From assembly GCA_964628835.1 (NCBI GenBank), contig CAZVME010000013.1:1-56359 (forward strand): DNA of 56,359 nt, given 5' to 3'. Position 1 is the stretch's first letter; every line of letters starts with the position of its first letter. Under the pieces are notes generated by a model. That model saw only the letters and a program-made list of their open reading frames with translations. It ran no database searches and was not told the DNA's origin. Below are positions 9,456-16,156 of the stretch, piece after piece. The position numbers and the translations under genes were made by a program. This DNA comes from JAAGZL01 sp964628835. Lineage in GTDB: Bacteria; Pseudomonadota; Gammaproteobacteria; Chromatiales; Chromatiaceae.

Positions 9456-9782
9456 TTATTTGGCACTTGAGTCTACCGCAGTTTCACTGGGCAGTCCCAG
9501 GCTGAACTCCTGTAGCTGAATGCCCAGCATTACTATGTGGCCACTGTGGCGGGCCAGCCCCTCTTCGCTGAAGTCAAACTGGTAGGTGCGGCGCAGACGG
9601 ATGCCATTTGTGGTCCAGTTTATACCCAGGCGGCGCAATGCCACGGTCTGGTCTAAAAACTGCACATTACGGTGTTCGCAACCCTTGCTGCAGATGGCGA
9701 TTGCAAACTCCCGCGCCCGGGCGCTATCCAGCCAGAACCAGATGATTAGGGATATGCCGAGAATGCCGGAAAGAGTGCTCAT
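9456..9782 (-). CDS. DUF3301 family small membrane-anchored protein
   Basis: A 108-residue protein of unknown function that I recognise as DUF3301. It opens with one hydrophobic segment (GILGISLIIWFWLDSARARE), then has a soluble part with two Cys (AICSKGCEHRNVQFLDQTVAL) and the family pattern RRTYQFDFSEEG near residue 70. It is probably an inner-membrane protein with a cytoplasmic or periplasmic tail. It lies directly upstream of pyrE and may share its transcript. The macrodomain gene is divergent, 45 bp away. Confidence 0.75.
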   Translation of the reverse strand: MSTLSGILGISLIIWFWLDSARAREFAIAICSKGCEHRNVQFLDQTVALRRLGINWTTNGIRLRRTYQFDFSEEGLARHSGHIVMLGIQLQEFSLGLPSETAVDSSAK

Positions 9783-9827
9783 GGGTGTTATGCTATATGG
9801 GATTGGAGTTCAGGGAGCGGTTGATTA

Positions 9828-10325
9828 ATGGCCAACATAGAGATCATGCAGGGGGATATTACACGGCTTGAGGTGGATGCCATAGTCAATGCTGCAAATA
9901 GCAGTCTGCTGGGTGGTGGCGGTGTGGATGGGGCCATCCACCGCGCCGCCGGGCCAGAGTTGTTGGAGGCCTGTCGGCCATTGGGTGGCTGCCCTACGGG
10001 AGAGGCGCGTATCACCCCCGGGTTTGATCTACCAGCAAACTGGGTGATCCATACCGCTGGCCCGGTGTGGCGTGGGGGCTGCGCTGGAGAGCCGGAGCTG
10101 CTGCGCTCCTGTTATGAGAACTGCCTGGTCCTGGCCCGTGATCATGGCGTCAGGAGTGTTGCTTTTCCTGGTATAAGTACCGGGGTGTATGGCTATCCAA
10201 AACTGGATGCGGCCAAGATTGCCCTGGATGTTATGCGGTCGGCTGAGGGCTTTGATCAAATCATTGCCTGCTGTTTTTCTGAGCAGGATGCGTCGTTGTA
10301 TGAACAGTTGCTTGGAGAGATGTAA
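9828..10325 (+). CDS. Macrodomain O-acetyl-ADP-ribose deacetylase
   Basis: Binds ADP-ribose and removes O-acetyl or ester-linked ADP-ribose groups, by homology to YmdB/MacroD. The 165-residue single macrodomain has the GDIT start, the catalytic and binding loop IVNAANSSLLGGGGVDGAIHR, HTAGPVW, and the phosphate-binding loop FPGISTGVYGYP. Its last base is the first base of the next ORF (TAATG), so the two are translationally coupled. It is divergent from the DUF3301 gene. Confidence 0.93.
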   Translation: MANIEIMQGDITRLEVDAIVNAANSSLLGGGGVDGAIHRAAGPELLEACRPLGGCPTGEARITPGFDLPANWVIHTAGPVWRGGCAGEPELLRSCYENCLVLARDHGVRSVAFPGISTGVYGYPKLDAAKIALDVMRSAEGFDQIIACCFSEQDASLYEQLLGEM

Positions 10326-10588
10326 TGTCTGAAGTAAAAACAGTATCCCTGCTGGAACGGTTGGATGGGGTCTCGGTCTCGGCCCTGATCTTTGCTAGCC
10401 TGCTGCTGGGGTTGGCGCCGTTCCAGCCAGAGCCCCATGTGTGGCAGAAGCTGAAGATGCTGGCTGGAGGGGAACTGGCCCGGCCCATTGATATCTTCGA
10501 TCTATTCATGCATGGCACCCCTATCCTGTTACTGATTACCCGGGTGCTGCGGATGGGAATGGCCAGTATCAATAGAAGTTCAGGATAA
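10325..10588 (+). CDS. Small two-helix membrane protein, unknown function
   Basis: An 87-residue protein with two hydrophobic segments (VSALIFASLLLGLAPFQP at about 19-36, and DLFMHGTPILLLITRVLR at about 60-77) separated by a short loop. Database relatives are sometimes labelled RND transporter, but it is far too short to be a pump, so I assign no function. The start codon overlaps the macrodomain stop codon, which argues for coexpression. Confidence 0.6.
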   Translation: MSEVKTVSLLERLDGVSVSALIFASLLLGLAPFQPEPHVWQKLKMLAGGELARPIDIFDLFMHGTPILLLITRVLRMGMASINRSSG

Positions 10589-11166
10589 CAGTCTCCACTC
10601 GTAAGATCGTAATACTCATGAGCCCCTTAGTTTGAGCCATTTTAGGGAAGCTCTGATTAAAGCCATCCATGGCTTTAATCAGAGCACGTAAATAAAAAAT
10701 GCAATTTTCCATTTCTTTCATTTTCAATGACATATAGCCATAGAAAATGGCAGTACATCCATGTGCTGCCGGAGCCTCTGATTAATTCAGAGGCTCCTTA
10801 GTGTTAACAGGCCCTAGTTGTTGTAATACCTGCCCCCATTAAGAATTATCAATCATAGTTAGGGTCTAGTCCGTTGCCTAATTCAGTTGGGATGACACCG
10901 CGTGCAGGACCATGTCCCTTTCATGGTGTCGATGGTGAGATCATTACTTACTGTTTTAACAGGGTTTTGCTCTGCGCAAGTGGCTTGCCGTCTTTAATAA
11001 AAACAAGTTAAATACTCAGATATATAACTCCACTCAATAATTAGTATCAAAACCTAAAAATTATAGGTATATTGATTGACAATCATCAATATCAAATCAG
11101 ATAGAGCCAAGTCATAACACAAGTTAAGGCAGATAATATGGCTAGGAGGAGAGGGAGGCAGTGCTC
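10589..11166. other. Intergenic region with MITE, otherwise no gene
   Basis: Besides the MITE at 10646-10797 I see no convincing ORF here. From about 10980 it becomes AT-rich and contains a consensus -35 TTGACA at 11076-11081 without a clear -10, so a promoter for the downstream genes is possible but unproven. Confidence 0.4.
10646..10797. mobile_element. Probable IS5-type MITE (152 bp)
   Basis: A short non-coding element in the 0.7-kb gap before the rhodanese gene. The ends are imperfect terminal inverted repeats: GGAAGCTCTGATTAA at the left, and GGAGCCTCTGAATTA when the right end is read on the other strand. The element is flanked by a 4-bp direct repeat TTAG (10642-10645 and 10798-10801), which fits the YTAR target of IS5-type elements. 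Inside are a perfect 15-bp stem with 6-nt loop (10650-10685), an 11-bp stem with one mismatch, and a 10-bp stem with 7-nt loop (10771-10797). Confidence 0.6.
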
Positions 11167-11295
11167 ATGGATAGTAGAGATAAAACGATTAATGTAGGAG
11201 GTAACAGTAACGGCAGATCAGGTCTGGAGTATGGTTTCCGACTGCCGTTCCAAGTTAGCAAATTCAGAACTCTGCAGTATCAGATGAGTGTTTGA
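11167..11295 (+). CDS. Possible 42-residue small ORF
   Basis: ATG at 11167, preceded by GGGAGG about 10 bases upstream, opens a 42-codon frame ending at TGA 11293-11295. The product is polar (starting MDSRDKTINVGG), with no signal or membrane segment and no recognised family. It could be a leader peptide for the rhodanese gene 68 bp downstream, or chance. Only the ribosome site and position support it. Confidence 0.25.
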   Translation: MDSRDKTINVGGNSNGRSGLEYGFRLPFQVSKFRTLQYQMSV

Positions 11296-11363
11296 CATGC
11301 CGTGAACAGCGGCGTGATCTGTTTCATTCTTTCAATAACTATCAATCTAATAAGGAACGCGTA

Positions 11364-12467
11364 ATGATAGCATTTTCCAGGCTACTACTAATCCTGCTTT
11401 TTACTTCAATGGCAGGTCTCGTCTCGGCGGCCGATGCCAAGGAGGCATCAGCAGCCAAAAAGGCTAAATGGTACACCAACATAGTTGATGTGGATTTCGT
11501 AAAACAGCATGCAGGCGTCCCGCGTAAAAAGGGTGTAATGATTATCGACGCCCGTCCCAAGGCGCGTAAATACGACAAGGGGCATATTCCCGGGGCATAC
11601 AGCATAGCGCTTCGCGACTTCGATAAAATGGCCGCCACCCTTCCGGCCGACAAGTCCACCCTGCTTCTATACTACTGCGGTGGAACCAAGTGTATGCTGA
11701 GCCATAAATCCGCCTACAAGGCTGAGAAGCTGGGTTACACCAATATCAAGGTGTATGCCAACGGTTTCCCCAACTGGAAGAAAAGCGGCAACCTAGTGTC
11801 CGTAACCATATCTCATCTGAAAAAGCTGATGGATAAAAAAGCACCTATGGTTGTGGTGGATTCACGCCCCAAGAAGCGTAAATACGACAAGGGCCATATC
11901 CCCGGCGCCATCAGTATTCCGGATCGCACCTTCGATAAAATGACCAATCTCCTGCCTGCAGATAAGGCTACGCCACTGTATTTCTACTGTGGTGGCTACA
12001 AGTGCAAACTGAGCCCGAATTCTGCGGCCAAGGCGATGAAGCTTGGGTATAGTAAGGTCAGCATTGTTCCAGAGGGCTACCCGGGGTGGAAGAAGGCGCA
12101 GAAATCCGCCGCAGCACCTAAATTAGAAACGGGTAAGGAAGAGGGCACCATCACTATAAAGTCATTCAAAAAAATCATGGCCTCAGCCCCAGGCAGCCTT
12201 ATGCTGGTTGACGTACGCGATAAGGATGAGTTCGCAGAAGGTACAATCAAAGGCGCGGTCAATTTTCCAATAAATGACTTTGAAAAGCAGATGGACAAGC
12301 TGCCGAATAACAAGAACGTTGTTCTCTTATGTGGTACCGGAGGACGTTCTGGTGAGGCCTATGACATTATTAAAATGCTTAAACCAGAGATTAAAGCCTA
12401 CTTTCTGAATGCAGAGATCGATTTCAAGAAAGACGGCACCTATGCCATGAAGGCGATCGTTGAATAG
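11364..12467 (+). CDS. Secreted triple-rhodanese-domain sulfurtransferase-like protein
   Basis: A periplasmic or exported protein with three consecutive rhodanese domains; this fold transfers sulfane sulfur or binds persulfides. I start at ATG 11364: AAGGAA lies 7 bases upstream and the product opens with a signal peptide (LLLILLFTSMAGLVSA). Domains 1 and 2 are close duplicates (DARPKARKYDKGHIPGAYSI and DSRPKKRKYDKGHIPGAISI). Their active-site loops YCGGTKC and YCGGYKC hold two Cys each. Domain 3 diverges (DVRDKDEFAEGTIKGAVNF, loop LCGTGGRSG). The first Cys of each loop is the expected persulfide carrier. A strong terminator follows. The physiological acceptor is unknown. Confidence 0.85.
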   Translation: MIAFSRLLLILLFTSMAGLVSAADAKEASAAKKAKWYTNIVDVDFVKQHAGVPRKKGVMIIDARPKARKYDKGHIPGAYSIALRDFDKMAATLPADKSTLLLYYCGGTKCMLSHKSAYKAEKLGYTNIKVYANGFPNWKKSGNLVSVTISHLKKLMDKKAPMVVVDSRPKKRKYDKGHIPGAISIPDRTFDKMTNLLPADKATPLYFYCGGYKCKLSPNSAAKAMKLGYSKVSIVPEGYPGWKKAQKSAAAPKLETGKEEGTITIKSFKKIMASAPGSLMLVDVRDKDEFAEGTIKGAVNFPINDFEKQMDKLPNNKNVVLLCGTGGRSGEAYDIIKMLKPEIKAYFLNAEIDFKKDGTYAMKAIVE

Positions 12468-12491
12468 GTAACTGGCTTAACCTGAAACCGA

Positions 12492-12524
12492 AACAAGGGC
12501 GGCTTTGGCCGCCCTTGTTGTTTT
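12492..12524 (+). terminator. Rho-independent terminator after the rhodanese gene
   Basis: A perfect 12-bp stem (AACAAGGGCGGC / GCCGCCCTTGTT, loop TTTG) followed by GTTTT, 24 bp after the stop codon. Confidence 0.85.
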
Positions 12525-12546
12525 AGGAAGTTTTGGGTTTTAGTCG

Positions 12547-12621
12547 TAGGGGGCGGAGTCAATCCGCACATCTACTGCTTGTTTATTCTGCTGGTATTGC
12601 GCGGATTGACTCCGCCCCCTA
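12547..12621. repeat. REP-like inverted repeat, 21-bp perfect arms
   Basis: Arms at 12547-12567 and 12601-12621 are perfect reverse complements, separated by 33 nt. The arm core GGCGGAGTCAA resembles the arm core GGTCGGAGTCAA at 14913-14926, so both look like members of one dispersed REP family. It lies between the rhodanese terminator and the 3' end of the ABC permease gene. Confidence 0.7.
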
Positions 12622-12633
12622 GCAACCTGGCTA

Positions 12634-13443
12634 TCAATCAAACCGTTTTGACTGGGTAAGGCGCTCCAGTCGCAGTCGCTGGCGTTCATCGAACAGGTGA
12701 CGGGAGCTGATCCAGACCGCGGAGATGGCCCCCAGGCCAGTCCCGGCCGCTATCAGCAATAGGATCATGATCTGATACTTGGCCGCCTCCAGGGGCGGGC
12801 TTCCAGCCAGAATCTGGCCGGTCATCATGCCTGGCAGGCTGACCACGCCGGCCGCTGCCATGGCGTTGATAATGGGTATGAGACCTGCGCGCAGGGCGTT
12901 GCGTCGGATGTTGCCGATGGCACTGCTCCACTCCTCTCCCAAGATCAGCCTGGCTTCAATGTTGCCCCGTTGCAGCCATGCATTCTGGGTCAGGTTGTCC
13001 ATGGCGATGGCGATGCCGGACATGGTGTTGCCCAGCAGCATACCAAGCAGGGGGATCAGGTATTGCGGCAGGTACCAGGGCTCAACCCGAACCACCAGTT
13101 GCAGGGCCAGCAGGGTGATGCTGAAGGAGGAGACGAACATGGAGAGCGTGCCTATACCGATGCCCCATGGTCCGGTAAAGCGCCGCTGCTGGCGCGCCAT
13201 CACCTCGTATCCTGCCACTCCCAACATAAACAGGCACAGCAGTCCGATGAGTAGCGGGTTGGATTGGGCGAACAGGGTCTTCAGAACCATTCCGAGCAGT
13301 CCCAACTGTATCACGCTACGTACTGCTGCCAGCAGCAGTCGCTTCTCAATCCCCAGCCGCAGATGCCAGGAGAGCATAGCCAGCGCCAGCACTAGAACGG
13401 CGGCAATGGATAGATCCAGGGGGCTGAGGGTGATCAGGTCCAT
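12634..13443 (-). CDS. fetB: FetB/UPF0014-type ABC transporter permease
   Basis: An inner-membrane permease of the YbbM/FetB family, which in E. coli works with FetA (YbbL) in iron export and peroxide resistance. The 269 residues hold about seven hydrophobic segments and the family pattern LIPLLGMLLGNTMSGIAIAM in the middle, then MAAAGVVSLPGMMTGQILAG. The substrate here is inferred from family only. Its start overlaps the end of the ATPase gene by 10 bp, so the two are one operon. Confidence 0.87.
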   Translation of the reverse strand: MDLITLSPLDLSIAAVLVLALAMLSWHLRLGIEKRLLLAAVRSVIQLGLLGMVLKTLFAQSNPLLIGLLCLFMLGVAGYEVMARQQRRFTGPWGIGIGTLSMFVSSFSITLLALQLVVRVEPWYLPQYLIPLLGMLLGNTMSGIAIAMDNLTQNAWLQRGNIEARLILGEEWSSAIGNIRRNALRAGLIPIINAMAAAGVVSLPGMMTGQILAGSPPLEAAKYQIMILLLIAAGTGLGAISAVWISSRHLFDERQRLRLERLTQSKRFD

Positions 13444-14036
13444 GTTTCCGGCTCCACTTGGTTGCCGTTGATTATCAATCCCCGCTCTCCCACCCGCTTA
13501 CGCTGCTCCTGGTTGTGGCTCACCCAGAGTACGCCGCAGCTATGTTTTTGCCGGTAGTGGGCGACCACTGCCTCCACCCGCCTGCCATTGTCGGCATCCA
13601 GGTTGGCGGTGGGTTCGTCCAACAGCAGAACCTCGGGCTTGTTGACTAACAGACGGGCCAGGGCCAGGCGTTGGCGCTCGCCACTGGAGAGACGGCTTAC
13701 CTGCCACTCCAGGCACTCGGGGCTGAAGCCCAGCTCCTGAAGTATTCCCTGGTCGCTGGAGGGAAAGTGCTGGCCTACATACTCCATCCACCAGTGACTC
13801 TCAGTGGGCAGAAGCCCCACCCGTTGGCGCCAGTTGGACGCTGGAAACCGTTGTTGGGGTTGTTCCCCCAGTCGGACTTCTCCCCCGTGGGGGTCCAGGT
13901 CTGCCAGGGCGCGTAGCAGCAGGGTCTTGCCGCTGCCAGATGGGCCGGAGAGGGTAATGCAGCCGCCCGCATCCAGCACCATATCGATGGGGTCGAGGAG
14001 CAGGCTCTTAAACTGGATGAGGTTAAGTGCGGCCAT
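13434..14036 (-). CDS. fetA: FetA-type ABC transporter ATP-binding protein
   Basis: The ATPase partner of the adjacent permease. Walker A is SGPSGSGKTLLLRAL, the signature is SRLSSGERQRLALAR, and Walker B is VLLLDEPTANLD, followed by the switch His in WVSHNQEQ. I choose ATG 14036, giving 200 residues; the longer frame opens with TTG at 14060. No strong ribosome site is visible for either start. The protein is compact, as usual for this family. Confidence 0.87.
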   Translation of the reverse strand: MAALNLIQFKSLLLDPIDMVLDAGGCITLSGPSGSGKTLLLRALADLDPHGGEVRLGEQPQQRFPASNWRQRVGLLPTESHWWMEYVGQHFPSSDQGILQELGFSPECLEWQVSRLSSGERQRLALARLLVNKPEVLLLDEPTANLDADNGRRVEAVVAHYRQKHSCGVLWVSHNQEQRKRVGERGLIINGNQVEPETWT

Positions 14037-14079
14037 TATGGTTATGGTGTCCGGCCACAAGGGCCACTGTTTTTTACGC

Positions 14080-14160
14080 CGAGGCGCCGAGACGCCGAGA
14101 GAACAGCTATTAGTTGTGACAACTGATCACTCTGCATTCTTTGTGTCTTTGTGAGAGTAG
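14080..14160. repeat. Intergenic repeats: ACGCCGAG tandem and CTTTGTGTC element
   Basis: Three near-identical 8-bp units (ACGCCGAG, GCGCCGAG, ACGCCGAG) span about 14076-14099. Downstream, CTTTGTGTCTTTGTGAGAG at 14139-14157 is a diverged copy of the arm at 8703-8721. This looks like a decayed member of the same dispersed family, between fetA and trmB. Confidence 0.45.
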
Positions 14161-14195
14161 TTATTGCTGGATAGTTACAGGAATGAATCATTGGA

Positions 14196-14906
14196 TTACC
14201 TGCGCCGAAAGATCAGATCCCACACGCCATGACCCAGGCGCTCGCCGCGCAGCTCAAATTTGGTCATGGGGCGATACTCGGGCCGGGGACAGAAATGGCC
14301 GGGACTGGCGCTGTTTTCAAACAGATCGTCTGCCTTGCCTAGTACCTCTAGCATCTGTTCCGCGTAGTGTTCCCAGTCGGTGGCGGCGTGAAATACCCCG
14401 CCGGGCTTGATGGCCTGTGCCAGCAGTTTAATCATGGATGGTTGCAAGATGCGCCGTTTGTGGTGTTTCTTTTTATGCCAGGGGTCGGGAAAGAAGAGAT
14501 AGACACCGGCCAAGGTGGCGGTCGGGAGGCCGCGCTCCAGCAGCTCCACCGCATCATGGCGCATCACTCGCAGATTACTCAGGCCTCGCTTCTCAATCTC
14601 CAGCAGCAGGCGGCCCACGCCCGGGCTGTGTACCTCTATGCCCAGGTAGTTTTGCTCCGGATGCTGCTGGGCCATCTCGGCCAGGGAGGCGCCGTTGCCA
14701 AAGCCAATCTCCAGAATAACCGGGTTGTTATTGCCGAAGATAGTGGACAGGTCCAGGGTCTGGCCGGGAGTGAAATCGATTCCGAACTGCGGCCACAGGG
14801 TCTCGAAGGCGCGCTGCTGGCCTGCGGTCAGACGCCCCTCCCGCAGTACATAGCTGCGTATCTTGCGATGTGGTTTATCGCTTTCGGTCATGGTCCAGGC
14901 TTGCAT
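14196..14906 (-). CDS. trmB: tRNA (guanine-N7-)-methyltransferase
   Basis: SAM-dependent methylation of guanine-46 in tRNA variable loops. The 236-residue protein shows the class-I SAM motif LEIGFGNGASLAEMA, the motif GIEVHSPGVGRLLL, and the family hallmark VYLFFPDPWHKKKHHKRR. The N-terminal lead has ATG codons at residues 1 and 6. It is downstream of thiS-thiG, a common gammaproteobacterial order. A REP element lies in the 67-bp gap between thiG and trmB. Confidence 0.95.
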   Translation of the reverse strand: MQAWTMTESDKPHRKIRSYVLREGRLTAGQQRAFETLWPQFGIDFTPGQTLDLSTIFGNNNPVILEIGFGNGASLAEMAQQHPEQNYLGIEVHSPGVGRLLLEIEKRGLSNLRVMRHDAVELLERGLPTATLAGVYLFFPDPWHKKKHHKRRILQPSMIKLLAQAIKPGGVFHAATDWEHYAEQMLEVLGKADDLFENSASPGHFCPRPEYRPMTKFELRGERLGHGVWDLIFRRR

Positions 14907-14910
14907 TCTG

Positions 14911-14955
14911 AGGGGTCGGAGTCAAACCAGTTTGGTCTGATTTGACTCCGACCCT
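14911..14955. repeat. REP-like inverted repeat with GGTCGGAGTCAAA arms
   Basis: Arms 14913-14926 (GGGTCGGAGTCAAA) and 14941-14954 (TTTGACTCCGACCC) are perfect complements around a 14-nt loop that itself can form ACCA/TGGT. Intergenic palindromes with this core are commonly REP sequences mobilised by Y1-type RAYT transposases; none is visible in the window. Confidence 0.7.
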
Positions 14956-14973
14956 GATGTAGGGGAGGTTCTT

Positions 14974-15765
14974 TTAGAAGAACATTCCGTCAACCGGGGA
15001 TGAGGCGGAGGCAAAACGCTTGGCGGGCATGCGTCCTGCCAGATAGGCCTCACGTCCGGCTTCGATCGCCTTTCTCATGGCGGATGCCATCAGGATCGGT
15101 TTGTCTGCGGCGGCGATAGCCGTATTCATCAGGACGCCATCACACCCCAGTTCCATGGCTTCGGCGGCGTCAGAGGCGGTGCCCACGCCGGCGTCCACTA
15201 GGATCGGTACATTGGCATTTTCCACGATGGTGCGGATGTTCAGTTTATTGCGGATGCCCAGACCGGAACCTATGGGGGCGGCCAGTGGCATCACGGCGAT
15301 ACACCCCAGCTGTTCCAGTTGGCGTGCAACTATGGGGTCGTCATTGGTGTAGACCATGACGTCAAACCCATCTTTAATCAGTTCTTCAGCGGCGATGATG
15401 GTCTGCATTACGTCTGGGAACAGGGTCTTTTCATCTCCCAGCACCTCCAGTTTTACCAGGTTGTGCCCGTCCAGCATCTCCCGGGCCAGCCTGCAGGTGC
15501 GCACTGCAGTTTCGGCATCGTAGCAGCCAGCGGTGTTGGGCAAGATGGTGTAGCGGTCTGGCGGCAGCACATCCAGGATGTTTGGCTCGTCCTGGTTCTG
15601 TCCCATGTTGGTGCGACGCACGGCTACGGTGACAATCTCGGCTCCGCTGGCGGTGATGGCGTCACTGGTCTCTTGCATATCTTTGTATTTACCAGTGCCT
15701 ACCAACAGGCGGGAGTTGTACTCTTTTCCGGCTATGGTTAATGTGTCTGCTTTATTTTCAGGCAT
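14974..15765 (-). CDS. thiG: Thiazole synthase
   Basis: Makes the thiazole phosphate of thiamine from 1-deoxyxylulose 5-phosphate, dehydroglycine and ThiS thiocarboxylate. The 263-residue TIM barrel shows the family start SRLLVGTGKYKD with the Schiff-base Lys region, VTVAVRR, the LPNTAGC motif, PIGSGLGI, and VDAGVGTASDAAEAMELG. It lies 74 bp downstream of its sulfur carrier thiS and upstream of trmB. Confidence 0.97.
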   Translation of the reverse strand: MPENKADTLTIAGKEYNSRLLVGTGKYKDMQETSDAITASGAEIVTVAVRRTNMGQNQDEPNILDVLPPDRYTILPNTAGCYDAETAVRTCRLAREMLDGHNLVKLEVLGDEKTLFPDVMQTIIAAEELIKDGFDVMVYTNDDPIVARQLEQLGCIAVMPLAAPIGSGLGIRNKLNIRTIVENANVPILVDAGVGTASDAAEAMELGCDGVLMNTAIAAADKPILMASAMRKAIEAGREAYLAGRMPAKRFASASSPVDGMFF

Positions 15766-15839
15766 GATCTGTCTGCTTCCGTCGATTTCAGTGTTCTGGA
15801 TGATAGCCTTGTTGGGGCGTTGTTTGAAGGGTGGTGCTG

Positions 15840-16040
15840 TTATCCGCCACCGATAGCCTGGACTACCTCCACCCGGTCGCCTGGTTGTAACTGGCGTTGA
15901 ACGAAGCTGCTGCGGGGAACCAGTTCACCGTTAACCTCTACCGCAAAGCGTTGTTCGCCCAGGTCAAGTTCCTGGACCAGTTCACTCATGGTAGTATTTT
16001 CGGAGACCTGTTGGTCCTCTCCGTTTAGATAGATTTGCAT
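15840..16040 (-). CDS. thiS: Sulfur carrier protein ThiS
   Basis: A 66-residue ubiquitin-like protein that carries sulfur as a C-terminal thiocarboxylate for ThiG. The required di-glycine end is present (QAIGGG). I start at ATG 16040 (MQIYLNGEDQQV), the usual ThiS start; an in-frame upstream extension to 16094 is open but does not resemble the family. It is the first gene of the thiS-thiG unit. Confidence 0.94.
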   Translation of the reverse strand: MQIYLNGEDQQVSENTTMSELVQELDLGEQRFAVEVNGELVPRSSFVQRQLQPGDRVEVVQAIGGG

Positions 16041-16156
16041 GGGGGCCTTCGTAACACAGGGGTATCTTGATCCATGTGAGTATTGGACATGCATCTTAAC
16101 AGAAGCGTTCGGCTATTTTACACTAACTTTTTCTCACAACTAAAATAATAAGAGGT

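Noticed and set aside
12779..13471. A 230-codon frame antisense to the fetB-like gene
   Set aside because: Product is Arg/Ser/Met-rich, typical of antisense reading of GC-rich DNA; the opposite strand encodes a clear permease.
14080..14100. ACGCCGAG run considered as an operator
   Set aside because: It occurs with a diverged copy of a dispersed repeat and is not placed at a promoter, so a repeat explanation is simpler.
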